IMG/VR virus record: IMGVR_UViG_3300037156_000269
Location: 32,626-96,625 of that record
Direction: 5' to 3' (one strand)
DNA length: 64,000 nucleotides
Source of the DNA: a virus
The position numbers were made by a program, and so were the translations under genes. Shown here in pieces: positions 30,366-39,586 of this stretch. Below the pieces are notes generated by a model. The model ran no database searches. It had not been told where the DNA came from and saw only the letters and a program-made list of their open reading frames with translations. Positions within the stretch are counted from its first letter, which is position 1, and each line of letters opens with the position of its first letter.

Positions 30366-30478
30366 TCGCAATCCCCCTCAGCCCAGGCCGCAACGTTAGC
30401 CCAGATATAAAAACCTATCGTCGCAACGATTACCGCCGCGACAATGCCTGACAAAAATACTTGTGCTAGGATCGTCAT
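30362..30478 (-). CDS. 38-residue single-span membrane protein
   Basis: From ATG 30478, with AAAGGACGATAA upstream. It is nearly all hydrophobic (MTILAQVFLSGIVAAVIVAI, then GFYIWANVAAW) with an acidic end AEGDCE. The stop overlaps the next ATG (ATGA), and it lies just after the promoter at 30514-30543, making it the first gene of the unit. Function unknown. Confidence 0.65.
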   Translation of the reverse strand: MTILAQVFLSGIVAAVIVATIGFYIWANVAAWAEGDCE

Positions 30479-30513
30479 TTATCGTCCTTTCTTTTATAAA
30501 ACGCTTCACAACA

Positions 30514-30543
30514 CTTATACCATAAATAGCTATTATTTAGTCC
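30514..30543 (-). promoter_or_regulatory. Minus-strand promoter, TGGTATAAG type
   Basis: TGGTATAAGTG (30522-30514) is a good -10 block; the -35 position reads GACTAA and is weak. It overlaps the end of the polymerase gene. Confidence 0.55.
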
Positions 30544-32452
30544 ATACGGGCAGCAAATTTCCTTCGACTTTCATAGTGACTTTTTTGAGCATCTTGTTGG
30601 CCTCTTCGATCATGATCTTCTTTTGAAGTTCGTGACCTTCCTGGGCACAGGATTTATGAAAATCGACCACGGTTTCATCGTAAACAGAGTTGTAGAAACG
30701 GGCATCGTAGCCGAGGCGTTTAAATTCCTTTCTCATTACCGCCATAGCATTTTTGGTCATGTCCGCGTTCACTGTCTGGATTTGACAGTTGGCGCCTTCT
30801 CGTTGGATGGCTGCTAGATGACCCTTGTGCTTCTGCTTGATCATCTCAGGCAGATCGCGGCAGCGCATGTCATCTGTCAGTGCAATCTTGCCGTTTCTGG
30901 TTAGCTCTTTTATCGCTTCAGCTTCGATCTTCTTGATGTTCGGCTTGAACCAATGTCGAGTCCGGCCGTTGACGTTATGCATGATGAACTGCGAAGACGC
31001 CAAGCGTTGCTGAGATTTAAGCCAGCCTATTGCCTGGTGGAATGTGTTGTTGTATTTTTTAAATAGCTGCTCGCACTCTTCCAGAGTAATCTTGTGACCT
31101 ATCTCATAAACAAGCTTTTCGTATAAACTAAATGGGCTCATTCCGTATGCTATACCGAAGGATAAAGTTTTTGCAGGCGTGCGGTAATGGGCGTTCTCGT
31201 TGGTCTTTGTAACCTCAACGCCCAATAGCATCGACGCCACGTAACAGTGGAAATCCACGCCCGAGTTAAAGCCTTCAATCATCAGCTCATCACCACTCAG
31301 CTCGGCTAGAATTACTAGCTCTGCTCCGCTATAATCCACAGTTGAAATAAGCCGATCGTCATCTGTACAAAAAGCGTTTCGATATCTCTTATCTCGTGGA
31401 ATATTTAGACAGTTGAGCCCTCTGCATGTCGGTCTTCCTGTTTCAGTTCCATATTGGTTCATCCTGAAATGCACGCGGCCGGTTTCTGAATTAATTCCGT
31501 CGAGATAAGTCTGCCCATACGTACCAGTGAGCTTTGCAGCCGATCGGTAAGCCATCAGCGCGCGAATAGGCTCCAGATCCTTGATCTTGTTTTGAGTCTT
31601 TTTATTCGTATTGCTGATTGTTTTACCACCGACCTTTACGCCCATCATCTGAAGTGCACGAAGAACTTCTGGGGTTGAGTCGTAATTGATATCAACCACA
31701 AGCTCTCCTTCGCGGCCAGGCTCGAGGCTCCACTCTTTGTTGCACACAGGCTCAAACCATCGGTCGAGAATCGCTTTGGCTTCTTTAGCTTTTTGCGCGT
31801 TCTGAAGCATGATCTGCTTCCACGCCTCTACACTGATCTTCTGACCGTAGAACTGAATGTCAGCGAAGGCTTGAATAGCTCCGCACTCGGTATGGAGCCA
31901 GGTGTCAAGGACACCTGCTTCAATAGCTGCTTCTTTGATCTTGCCAGCGAGAGGGATCATGACGTGCGCATCGAATGCCGCGTACTCGAGCTGTTCTTGC
32001 GAAAACTCTCCTTCATAGTCAATGAAGGATGTTTGTAGATCCTTGTCCATTTCAAGACCGAGGTATTTCTTAGCCACGGTTGCGAGGTCAAGGCCGCCGA
32101 ACTGAGACCCTGCGGTGAGGCACCGCTCACCTAAGCGTGTGCAGACAAGGTTCTCTGTCTCAACCCCACAAGTCCCTTTCGTCATCATGTATTCAAAGGG
32201 TGCGTTGTGTGCGAGCTTAATGATTTTGTCGTTGTCGAGAAGCGGCTTAAAGATCAGTAGGTTATTTTTATTTCTGGTGTCTACAACCCAAGTGTTGTCT
32301 TTATCTGCGAAAGTGGACAGGGTCGCTTTGTTTTTATGCGGGTCGAGGCCGGTAGTTTCTAAATCCCATCCAACGACTTTTTGAGTGAGTAAATGCTGAC
32401 AAAGTTTATGTGCTTCAGCAGCGCTTTTGATATAGGTGAACGGTATCGCCAT
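30533..32452 (-). CDS. polA: Family-A DNA polymerase with 3'-5' exonuclease
   Basis: 639 residues. The N-terminal exonuclease domain has Exo I DLETTGLD (Asp30, Glu32), Exo II LAHNAPFEY and Exo III YAAFDAHVMI. The polymerase domain shows motif A VDYSGAELVILAEL (DYSQIELR type), motif B RTPAKTLSFGIAYG and motif C YNSVYDE (about 587-593), with Tyr in place of the usual His of HDE. It lacks a 5' nuclease domain, as in T7-type phage polymerases. It is likely the phage replicase. ATG 32452 has GGGAGGAATCC in front; promoter at 32491-32520. Confidence 0.94.
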   Translation of the reverse strand: MAIPFTYIKSAAEAHKLCQHLLTQKVVGWDLETTGLDPHKNKATLSTFADKDNTWVVDTRNKNNLLIFKPLLDNDKIIKLAHNAPFEYMMTKGTCGVETENLVCTRLGERCLTAGSQFGGLDLATVAKKYLGLEMDKDLQTSFIDYEGEFSQEQLEYAAFDAHVMIPLAGKIKEAAIEAGVLDTWLHTECGAIQAFADIQFYGQKISVEAWKQIMLQNAQKAKEAKAILDRWFEPVCNKEWSLEPGREGELVVDINYDSTPEVLRALQMMGVKVGGKTISNTNKKTQNKIKDLEPIRALMAYRSAAKLTGTYGQTYLDGINSETGRVHFRMNQYGTETGRPTCRGLNCLNIPRDKRYRNAFCTDDDRLISTVDYSGAELVILAELSGDELMIEGFNSGVDFHCYVASMLLGVEVTKTNENAHYRTPAKTLSFGIAYGMSPFSLYEKLVYEIGHKITLEECEQLFKKYNNTFHQAIGWLKSQQRLASSQFIMHNVNGRTRHWFKPNIKKIEAEAIKELTRNGKIALTDDMRCRDLPEMIKQKHKGHLAAIQREGANCQIQTVNADMTKNAMAVMRKEFKRLGYDARFYNSVYDETVVDFHKSCAQEGHELQKKIMIEEANKMLKKVTMKVEGNLLPVWTK

Positions 32453-32490
32453 GGATTCCTCCCTGAACGCGTAATTGGTTCATCAAATAT

Positions 32491-32520
32491 CTTATGCCAG
32501 AATTAACTGCGAAAGTGCTT
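32491..32520 (-). promoter_or_regulatory. Minus-strand promoter, AAGCAC-N15-TGGCATAAG
   Basis: AAGCAC (32520-32515), 15 nt ending AATTC, TGGCATAAGATA. Upstream of the DNA polymerase gene and overlapping the end of the 32503 gene. Confidence 0.65.
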
Positions 32521-32931
32521 GGCGGTGTCTTTTCGCATGAGGCCTACGCAGTAGGACCAACAGGACTGGAGTCCGGGCACAAAGATTTCAAGACCGTACC
32601 CGGCGGGGTCGACTTCTTCGCCTTCGACAATGCCATATTTCATTTCTGCTAGCACAAACACCGTGGAGCCTTCTTTAGCTACACGCCAAAGTTCTTTGAG
32701 CGCCTCATCAGTCTTAAAGGCTTTTTCTGTTATGACGAACAGGTATCCTGAGTCCGAGTCTAAGCTTGGAAGATAGGACGCTTCTATGCAGAGTGTCGGA
32801 GTGCTATAATTTCTATAAAGCTCATCTAGTATCTTGTCAGAAGGATTACCGCCGACAAAAATGATGCGAGGTCCGCCGTTGGTAGATTTTCTCAACCCCA
32901 GAATCGCGGCATAGTTTTCAGAGCTTAGCAT
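32503..32931 (-). CDS. Hypothetical protein, methyltransferase-like fold (weak)
   Basis: 142 residues. Alternating strands and helices (RIIFVGGNPSDKILDELY, SGYLFVITEKAFKTDEALKELWRVAKEGSTVFVLAEM) resemble the second half of class-I methyltransferases, where a helix containing L-x-E-x-x-R-V-x-x-x-G precedes a strand. No SAM-binding GxGxG is seen, so it may be a degenerate or partner domain. The start overlaps the glycosyltransferase stop by 14 nt. Confidence 0.6.
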   Translation of the reverse strand: MLSSENYAAILGLRKSTNGGPRIIFVGGNPSDKILDELYRNYSTPTLCIEASYLPSLDSDSGYLFVITEKAFKTDEALKELWRVAKEGSTVFVLAEMKYGIVEGEEVDPAGYGLEIFVPGLQSCWSYCVGLMRKDTAKHFRS

Positions 32932-33886
32932 AAATGTCCTTAAAGTATTTCACAAAGGTGTCCGGGTTCCAGTGGAGCTCCATCCAAGATCTCGCGCGTC
33001 GGCCGCGCGCATAGATCTCTTCCGGATTCCTGAGCAGGTTCATCATCTGTCCTTCTACTGTTTCCGGGACCACTTGTAAAGAAGGCAGCGCATTGACGGC
33101 ATCTTGACCGACGACGCGCGCCATTGCGTTCTGAGTGTGTGAGTCCATGCTACAGAATGTGGCCACGCCAAAGGCCATGTACTCTAAAAATGACAGATGG
33201 TAGCTCCCTGTTACAATCTCCTCGAGCCCAATGTCGGCCCACTTCTTTCGAATGAGAGTTTCTTCATACGGAGTGTTGGTGATGATATCGGACTGAATAA
33301 TGCCGGCGCGCTCAAACTTCATAAGAAAGGCGCGCATCGCCTCGTAGCCTTTGTTATCCCAGCCGCGGAGGTTCACATTGCTTGGGGCAAAGGAGACTCG
33401 GGGCGGGTGGTTTTTTGGGGGATTTGCGAGGGGTCTGTAGTTCGCGTCAAAAATGGGGAGGACGTTTGGTACAGCAAATTCGGCTTCGGGGTATTGCCTC
33501 ACTTGGTACTGGGCTACGACAGCCTTTCTGCCATTGAAGAAGGGATCAGAGATTGTGGCTTCAAAACTCTCAGTCGAGTTCCTGGGAGAGTGGTACTGGA
33601 TAAGGCACGGCTTTTTCTTGCAGATCTCGATCAGGTGCGGGTGGTGACGGAAGATCTCCTGTTCAAAAGCAAAGTTGTGAAAATGGATAATGTCGAACGA
33701 TTTCAAAGACTCGGAAAGAGCTTCCGAACCCATCCCAGTCCAGAGCTGTCCGCCGACGAATACTTTGTTGGTGTTCGTTTGTCGGTGAAGCAGGACGGTC
33801 GCCTCATGCCCCGCATTGCGCTGAATTTGGGCTAGGTTGGCCGGAGAGTTCGAAAGCGGTGTGTTGCTCAGGTGTAGGATTCTCAT
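32918..33886 (-). CDS. GT-B fold glycosyltransferase (GT4-like)
   Basis: 322 residues from ATG 33886 (MRILHLSNTPLSNSPANLA), with ATGA overlap to the upstream stop. The N-terminal Rossmann beginning, DIIHFHNFAFEQE, then the linker and a C-terminal domain with VSFAPSNVNLRGWDNKGY, IGLEEIVTGSYHLSFLEYMAFGV and a helical end are typical of GT-B retaining enzymes. The Glu in SFLEYMAFG sits where GT4 enzymes hold the nucleotide-sugar. It may modify phage DNA, a virion protein or host surface glycan; nothing here decides which. Confidence 0.78.
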   Translation of the reverse strand: MRILHLSNTPLSNSPANLAQIQRNAGHEATVLLHRQTNTNKVFVGGQLWTGMGSEALSESLKSFDIIHFHNFAFEQEIFRHHPHLIEICKKKPCLIQYHSPRNSTESFEATISDPFFNGRKAVVAQYQVRQYPEAEFAVPNVLPIFDANYRPLANPPKNHPPRVSFAPSNVNLRGWDNKGYEAMRAFLMKFERAGIIQSDIITNTPYEETLIRKKWADIGLEEIVTGSYHLSFLEYMAFGVATFCSMDSHTQNAMARVVGQDAVNALPSLQVVPETVEGQMMNLLRNPEEIYARGRRARSWMELHWNPDTFVKYFKDIYAKL

Positions 33887-34323
33887 GTCAGTATCAGCCT
33901 GCTTTCTTTGATCAGGAGGTCCGTGAATTTTTTGGTGTAGCGGATCCAAACAGGTTTTTTAGGATCGAAGTTGAATTCAGCGATCGCCACCCGTCCTTCG
34001 TCGGTGTAGAGGAGATAGCCCTTTTTGCGAAGCTCTGTTAGACCCGCCGCGACATGGCGAGGGTCATACCCGCACTGCTCAAACCCCCAGAGGACATTGG
34101 CGAGCATTCCTTCTGCCACTTGATTTGCTTTTTTGAAGCATTTGTTGAGTTCAACGAACATCATGAGGTCAGGCCCGTTGCCGATCGCGAGATCTGTCGG
34201 CACGTGCGTAATGCCAAAATATGGGGCCTGCACGATCGTAAGTGGTTCTTTTGTTGGATCTAGGAGCAAACTAGATGGTAGAATGACGGACTGAGGCGGC
34301 TTCGGCAACTTCGGTACAGACAT
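33883..34323 (-). CDS. Hypothetical protein, winged-helix-like
   Basis: 146 residues from ATG 34323 (MSVPKLPKPPQSVILPSSLL), with TTGGAGATTTACTTA upstream. After a Pro-rich start, the second half (GYDPRHVAAGLTELRKKGYLLYTDEGRVAIAEF) looks like a winged helix (helix, recognition helix, beta wing). Candidate DNA-binding regulator at the head of a minus-strand unit that diverges from the 34436 gene. No family is recognised. Confidence 0.6.
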   Translation of the reverse strand: MSVPKLPKPPQSVILPSSLLLDPTKEPLTIVQAPYFGITHVPTDLAIGNGPDLMMFVELNKCFKKANQVAEGMLANVLWGFEQCGYDPRHVAAGLTELRKKGYLLYTDEGRVAIAEFNFDPKKPVWIRYTKKFTDLLIKESRLILT

Positions 34324-34435
34324 TAAGTAAATCTCCAAAATAGGAACAATGGTTCTAATTGGATGGTAGCAAGGTTTGGTCTTCTCAGACAAGTCGGTTG
34401 TAGCACTTCGTCAAAGCTGATAAACTTGGGGCATT

Positions 34436-34756
34436 ATGTTTTTAATTGGATTTAGTAAGGTGGCGGCTAGTTACGCTAATTTGACCCCCGAGGACATCGC
34501 CGAACGCGTTTCCGAGAAGTATCCTTATCAGGGTGCGGTCTACGGTGCGGCGGCTGGTGCGGCGGCTGGTGGAGCAAAAAAGCACACCGCGAAAGCAGCT
34601 CTTGTCGGCGCCGGTCTTGGCGCTGCGGCTGGAGCCGGTGTAGGTCACGGGCGTAAGGCTTGGTCGAAGTATAAATCTCGCAGGCTTGGTCGTGAGATCA
34701 GCGAATACAATCTCCGGGCAACCCCGCGCCGCTACAGTTATCACGAGGAGGATTAA
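34436..34756 (+). CDS. Gly-zipper protein with targeting-like N-terminus
   Basis: 106 residues starting MFLIGFSKVAASY, the shared N-terminal motif. A Gly/Ala-rich hydrophobic segment (GAVYGAAAGAAAGGAKK, GAGLGAAAGAGVGHG) forms glycine zippers, and the tail is very basic with Tyr. GATAAA (34419-34424) lies 11 nt before the ATG. First gene of the head-morphogenesis block. It could be a membrane-active ejection or internal protein. Confidence 0.7.
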   Translation: MFLIGFSKVAASYANLTPEDIAERVSEKYPYQGAVYGAAAGAAAGGAKKHTAKAALVGAGLGAAAGAGVGHGRKAWSKYKSRRLGREISEYNLRATPRRYSYHEED

Positions 34757-34759
34757 TCA

Positions 34760-35608
34760 GTGCATCGTTCAAAAGAAGTCCTAAACAATCTCGCCAAACT
34801 CGCTGCAGAAGCGTATTTATCTAAAAAAACTCCTCTCAACACTTCACTGACGAAAACGGCTAAAGAAGAGGGCCTCGAGCCCCACCAGATTGAGTATGTG
34901 GCGGCACAAGCCAATCACACCGTTTGGGAACGCCTTTACGGAATGGATAAAAAAGCGAGCTATGATTTCCCAGTCGCCGATCCCAATGCGGTCATCAAAG
35001 AGCTTCAGGTAAAGCCAAAAGGTGTTATCAAAGAAGCCGGTCTCGACTATCTTTCAGGACCTGGCGGCTACACCGAGAAAACAGCTTCGTTCGAGCTGAG
35101 CAGCATCGACAAGACTTCCGCAGAAAAGCGCGAGCTCAAAAAGACTCTTCAACAGCGTTTTGATAAGATGGCCTCTGCCAAAGAAGACCTCGAAGGCCAG
35201 ATGTTCATGCTGAAGTTAAAATTTGGCGAGGTTGAGAAGACTTTTATGAAAGAAGCGCGGGCTCTCATTATGGAGCAGCCGTTTACTGATCGTGGCGCGG
35301 CTATGATGAAGATAGCTGAATTTGTGCGCTCGGCTTCGGAAGACAACGAAGCTCTAGCTCGTGCTCTTATGCTGAAGCTTTCGGCGGTTATCGTTGGTCA
35401 GGGGCTCATCAAGAAGGCTGATCTTAAGGCTCCAGAAGAGTATATCGACATGAAGATGCCGGCGAAGATCGTCAACGGTCGCCACGCTCTCTATATCACA
35501 ATTAAAACTTTAAAAGACATCCGTCAGGAGTACGATCCTTTGCACCGTGGTGCCGAGATCGTCGACAGCTCTTTACCAGAACTAAGGGAGAAGATCCGTG
35601 CACTCTAA
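34760..35608 (+). CDS. Helical head-assembly protein with K-x-A motifs
   Basis: 282 residues from GTG 34760, preceded by GAGGAGGATTAATCA. Mostly helical and charged. The hydrophobic-x-K-x-A motif recurs (LAKLA, LTKTA, MDKKA, TEKTA, FDKMA, FMKEA, MMKIA), a density typical of scaffold or core proteins that are cut during head maturation. No family is recognised. It begins the cluster leading to protease, scaffold-like proteins and capsid. Confidence 0.7.
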   Translation: MHRSKEVLNNLAKLAAEAYLSKKTPLNTSLTKTAKEEGLEPHQIEYVAAQANHTVWERLYGMDKKASYDFPVADPNAVIKELQVKPKGVIKEAGLDYLSGPGGYTEKTASFELSSIDKTSAEKRELKKTLQQRFDKMASAKEDLEGQMFMLKLKFGEVEKTFMKEARALIMEQPFTDRGAAMMKIAEFVRSASEDNEALARALMLKLSAVIVGQGLIKKADLKAPEEYIDMKMPAKIVNGRHALYITIKTLKDIRQEYDPLHRGAEIVDSSLPELREKIRAL

Positions 35609-35795
35609 AGGATTTATTGGCGGGTTTGAAAAGACGGCCGGAGTTCTCAGCACGTTAGCGGCCCCCGTTAAGGCAGCTGGCAAGTTCGCGGTCAAAGCTC
35701 TGGGCGGCGGCGCGAACATTGCGATGACTGCTTTGGGTGCTGGTGTTGAGGGTGCTCAGGGTTACAAAAAGCTGACAGACGCTGCGGCGAGGTAA
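35598..35795 (+). CDS. Small protein with targeting-like N-terminus
   Basis: 65 residues from GTG 35598, with GGGAGAAGATCC upstream. It starts VHSKGFIGGFEKTAGVL, with the shared GF-x-KTA shifted five residues inward, followed by Ala/Gly-rich amphipathic and hydrophobic segments. The start overlaps the previous gene by 11 nt. Likely an internal or head-associated peptide. Confidence 0.68.
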   Translation: MHSKGFIGGFEKTAGVLSTLAAPVKAAGKFAVKALGGGANIAMTALGAGVEGAQGYKKLTDAAAR

Positions 35796-35798
35796 TAG

Positions 35799-37046
35799 AT
35801 GAGTAAACTGCGCAAGCAAGCAAGACATGACTTAGACTGTATTCTGAAGCTTGCGAATATCCCGCCTGCGCAGGCGGCTCTTAATATTGAATACATAAAG
35901 GGCATTGCAAAGCCTCTGTTGGCGGCACTGGCCACCGCGGGCGCGGCTGGCCTCACGTCTTACTACTACTCTAAAAAAGACAAAGAACGACACAGTCAGG
36001 CGCTCCTAGACAGCATGAAATCTCTGGCTGTAAAAAGCCCCGAGTTTGGCAAAAGCCCTGAGCAGTTTTTCGAACGATTCGGAGAGCTCTCTGTCATCTC
36101 CCCAACGATTGCAAAAAACCCAACGCTGGCATCAAAAATTCTTGCAAAGAAATTGAACACGGGATTCAGCGTTGATGACATCCATAAACTAACTTCCATC
36201 GAGAACAATGCGTCAGGGCACAAATCGTATAGCCCTGGAGCTGCGGGACGCGCGAGTGCGTCACATGCGCTCACAACTTTAACGACAGCACTTGGTCACG
36301 ATTTTCTAGCGCACAAAATCAAACTGGATGCCGACTACACCGATCGGACGTCTAAAATCAAGAAGGCTCAAGAGACCTTGGCAAGAATGATGCGAATACA
36401 AGACGAGGCGGCGATCCACGAGGCCGCAAGCCACGAAAAAGAGGGGCATGTGAAAGAGCAAAGCGGGCAACGAGTCAGTGACGAATGTTTGGGTACAATG
36501 CTTGCTGAACGGTATGTTCTTGTTAAACAAGCAGGGAAACAAACCGGGCTCTTGGGCGAGGGATTCAAAACCATGGGAAAAGGACTTCAGTTCTTTGCCC
36601 CAGCTCTTGCTTTGGGTGGCGGTATCGAATTGATTCGCCACGTGGTAGAGTCGCGCAGAAACTCCGTTTTGCAGGCACAAGCTGACAAAAACTTCAAAAG
36701 CATGATGGCTACAAACGATAACCTGAAAAGTCCTGAGAACCGATACCTGGCTCAGGAGGCTTTCGATACGCTAAAAGCTGTCGCTCCATCTCTTGCTGCG
36801 CGGCCACTGGTAGCAAAAACTTTCATTGAATACACAGTCGGGCAGGGACAACTTGCTCCACAGACCGTTCAGCAGTTGGCTGAGGCTGAAGACAAAGTTC
36901 GTGGCGTTGGCGGTAAGGGTGGGTTCTTTGACGAGCTCAAGGCCACCGTGGGCGGCAAGTCAGCGCGCGATCTGATGAACCCCAAAACTATCATGGACGC
37001 CGAGACTCATGGACGGCGCCACAGTTATGGTCGGGGTAATAAGTAG
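35799..37046 (+). CDS. Hypothetical head-cluster protein with two hydrophobic segments
   Basis: 415 residues. Basic N-terminus, a hydrophobic stretch at about 37-55 (IAKPLLAALATAGAAGLTSYYY) and another near 265-285 (LQFFAPALALGGGIELI). In between are helical charged regions with His/Glu. K-x-A motifs recur (ILKLA, VKQA). It lies directly upstream of the prohead protease. It may be an internal head or ejected protein that interacts with membrane. Confidence 0.65.
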   Translation: MSKLRKQARHDLDCILKLANIPPAQAALNIEYIKGIAKPLLAALATAGAAGLTSYYYSKKDKERHSQALLDSMKSLAVKSPEFGKSPEQFFERFGELSVISPTIAKNPTLASKILAKKLNTGFSVDDIHKLTSIENNASGHKSYSPGAAGRASASHALTTLTTALGHDFLAHKIKLDADYTDRTSKIKKAQETLARMMRIQDEAAIHEAASHEKEGHVKEQSGQRVSDECLGTMLAERYVLVKQAGKQTGLLGEGFKTMGKGLQFFAPALALGGGIELIRHVVESRRNSVLQAQADKNFKSMMATNDNLKSPENRYLAQEAFDTLKAVAPSLAARPLVAKTFIEYTVGQGQLAPQTVQQLAEAEDKVRGVGGKGGFFDELKATVGGKSARDLMNPKTIMDAETHGRRHSYGRGNK

Positions 37047-37048
37047 TC

Positions 37049-38902
37049 ATGGACAAACGTCTGCTCTTCCCGAAAAATCACGGGCGTGAGCGCGACATCT
37101 TCTTCGTCAACGAAGATAAGGTGTTTTTGCAAAAACACGCCTCTGGGTACCATCCAAAGATTCAAGATTATGTGAGCAAGGCAAAGCCACTTGAGGGTTT
37201 GATTCAGGTTCTCATTACGGCCTTAGGCGCATACCCATTTTGGCCTCAGAACGTAAACGGAGATCGATTTTTGGAGCCAGCATTGGCCCATGAGGGAGAT
37301 GATTATGGCTACCAGACCTTCGCAACAAACGCGAACTACTTCAACCACCACATCAATAAAGATCCTTCACTGGCCAAAGGGAAGGTACTCGCAGCCGTCT
37401 GGAATGAACGGGCAAGACGTGTCGAGCTCATTCTCGGCATCGATCCACAACTTGATACCGACGCCGCGACGGAAATCTCTAACGGCAACAATCTTGCTTT
37501 TAGCATGGGTGCTAAGCTTCCTTTTGACGTTTGTTCTATTTGCGGAAATTGCGCAAAAACACGTATGGAGTACTGCGACCACCTCAGATACCAAATGAAT
37601 CAGATGGACCCCATCACCGGTATGCTGGTGGGGGCACTGAATCCACGCCCACGATTTTTTGATATTTCCCGGGTGCTTATCCCGGCCGACAAGACTGCCT
37701 ATATGTGGGAGAAGATCGCTTCTCCTGCCAGTGCTTTGCTGTCTAAGTTAAGCTCTGCTGAGCTTGCGGAAACATCGGCAAAGAACTGGTTTGATGATAA
37801 ATACCTCCAAGAAAAAGTTGCAATGAAGACAGAGGCTTGGGAAGAAAAACAATCGGGGAAAAGATCGGCAAAAACGGCTGCAGTAAATAAGAGCGCGACT
37901 ATCACTAAGGAGATCCCTGTGACGGAAGCAAAACCACTGTTTGCGTCCCGGTTAAATAAGATTCTGCCTGTCGCGAAAAAGGCCCTCGATGCCTCGGCCC
38001 CAGATCTTGATATGAGTCTTTTCAAAGGCTACAGCCTTCCTCAGATCCTGAGTACGCTGGTCGGGCTATCGATTATTCCTAAAGCCGGAGAGTCTCACAC
38101 CCTTTATGAGCTCTTTGCTGCACACTCGAATATGGATCCAAAGGCTTTTGGGCCGCACGCTTTTTCGCCGGAGTTGGCAAAAAAGCTTCTTCCACAAGTG
38201 CCGGAGCGCTCGTTCGCGCGTCCAGTTCTGTATCGACGCATTGTCGTTTTAGCCGGAAAACCTGAGTCCGAACTTCGCAAAATGGCAGAAGATGGTGGCA
38301 AAAAAGCTTTCCACGCTGGACTGGCGGCCGGACTTATCGCTGCAGCACTCGCGTACAGCGGGCACAGCACAGCTCTCGGAAACCTGCTAGCAGAGCACCC
38401 TTTCCTGACCGCCGTCTTCGGAGCAACCGCGATCAAGAGCTTAAGAGCGCTTGCCCCGGACCGTCCCGTCGTGACTGGTGAAGTTTCTCTTGCGGAACCT
38501 GGTAACCCTTTATATAATACGAACTGGCAGAGACGTTTTGCCGATGCGCAAGCACGTCCCGTCACAGTTATCAAAACTGGTGCTGATCAAAAATCTACTG
38601 TTTTTGAAGATACTCTTGGTGGGATACCTTTTTTGCTATCTCTCGAGGGGATTACTCAGCAACCAGTCCTTGAATTATTGGAACACAATCCGAACATTTT
38701 ATCTGGCAGCCTGATGACCAAAGAGTCGAGCGTTCTTAGTCAGAACGTAGCAGAAATTCTGACTTCTGCCCGCCGATTCATAAAGTCAGCTTCTCTAGAG
38801 AACTTAGAGTTCTTAGAGATAGTACCGGAGAACAGCAGAAACTCAGTCTGGGACCTGGCAATACTACACGCGGCCGATAGAATAACACGGAAGACAAGCT
38901 AA
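37049..38902 (+). CDS. Prohead protease fused to a large C-terminal region
   Basis: 617 residues. Residues ~50-240 look like a herpesvirus-type/S78 prohead protease: NANYFNHHINKDP with the candidate catalytic His100/101, KGKVLAAVWNERARRVELILGID, and NNLAFSMGAKLP with the candidate nucleophile Ser152. A Cys/His cluster (CSICGNC ... YCDHLR) follows. The remaining ~370 residues include K-x-A motifs (SAKTAAV, FIKSASL, LRKMAED) and a Gly/Ala hydrophobic segment near 430, and may be a scaffold/core part released by autocleavage. The enzyme matures the head; its probable targets are the neighbours with the same motif. Confidence 0.8.
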   Translation: MDKRLLFPKNHGRERDIFFVNEDKVFLQKHASGYHPKIQDYVSKAKPLEGLIQVLITALGAYPFWPQNVNGDRFLEPALAHEGDDYGYQTFATNANYFNHHINKDPSLAKGKVLAAVWNERARRVELILGIDPQLDTDAATEISNGNNLAFSMGAKLPFDVCSICGNCAKTRMEYCDHLRYQMNQMDPITGMLVGALNPRPRFFDISRVLIPADKTAYMWEKIASPASALLSKLSSAELAETSAKNWFDDKYLQEKVAMKTEAWEEKQSGKRSAKTAAVNKSATITKEIPVTEAKPLFASRLNKILPVAKKALDASAPDLDMSLFKGYSLPQILSTLVGLSIIPKAGESHTLYELFAAHSNMDPKAFGPHAFSPELAKKLLPQVPERSFARPVLYRRIVVLAGKPESELRKMAEDGGKKAFHAGLAAGLIAAALAYSGHSTALGNLLAEHPFLTAVFGATAIKSLRALAPDRPVVTGEVSLAEPGNPLYNTNWQRRFADAQARPVTVIKTGADQKSTVFEDTLGGIPFLLSLEGITQQPVLELLEHNPNILSGSLMTKESSVLSQNVAEILTSARRFIKSASLENLEFLEIVPENSRNSVWDLAILHAADRITRKTS

Positions 38903-38911
38903 GGAGTACTC

Positions 38912-39559
38912 ATGGCTACATTAGAAGAAATCTTAGCGCAGGTAGGGTTAAGCGAAGCACCGTCACAAACGAAGACTGCTTCTGCCGCCGCACCGAGCTC
39001 TAAGGAAGTTAACAAAGTATTAGAGGATTTGGGACTAAGTGGAGTCGAAGATATCGACAACGCAGGCGTGACCAAAACCGCATCCGAAGGAAGGAACCAC
39101 ATGGGATTTACAGATATCTACGACTCGATGTTCGGTGAGGTAGCTCCGGCTGCTACAGAGGAAACACAAGTGAAAACTGCTGCCGCTGACGCTGTTGCTA
39201 CAGCTGAAGCCGGCGCAGAAGAAGTCACCGAGTCTTCGACAGCAATGGGCGAATTGACAGGCATTTATTTCAACGTGCTTGAAGATTCTTTCTACGAAAA
39301 ACTCGCAGGCGACCTTGAAATGGAAGCCGGCAAAGGACACAAGAGCGTTGACAACGCTGGTGGCGAGTTGTCGCGCATCGTTGGCAAAGAAGGCGATCCA
39401 CGCATCGCTGTAAACCACGACCCCGCTAGCGGCGCTGGTTTGAAAGTTAACCCAGGAAACCAAACTCCGTACTCGCTGAAAGCCAAAGCACAGATCAAAG
39501 CGATCCTGAAAAGGAACATGAAGTCTGAGCCAGGCGACATCGGTGGATACAACGAGTAA
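38912..39559 (+). CDS. Acidic core/scaffold-like protein with three KTA motifs
   Basis: 215 residues, with TAAGGAGTACTC upstream. The first half is acidic and Ala/Glu-rich, punctuated by QTKTASAA, VTKTASEG and QVKTAAAD, nearly identical to QVKTAQAG in the capsid protein. The second half ends in a basic C-terminus (KAKAQIKAILKRNMK). This arrangement (repeated cleavage-like sites, acidic body) is what one expects of a scaffold that is digested during maturation. Confidence 0.7.
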   Translation: MATLEEILAQVGLSEAPSQTKTASAAAPSSKEVNKVLEDLGLSGVEDIDNAGVTKTASEGRNHMGFTDIYDSMFGEVAPAATEETQVKTAAADAVATAEAGAEEVTESSTAMGELTGIYFNVLEDSFYEKLAGDLEMEAGKGHKSVDNAGGELSRIVGKEGDPRIAVNHDPASGAGLKVNPGNQTPYSLKAKAQIKAILKRNMKSEPGDIGGYNE

Positions 39560-39586
39560 ACGAAGAAAAAGAAATAGGAGTTAAAT

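Noticed and set aside
33197-33835. 212-codon plus-strand frame
   Set aside because: Opposite the glycosyltransferase gene, whose fold landmarks and ATGA coupling are clear.
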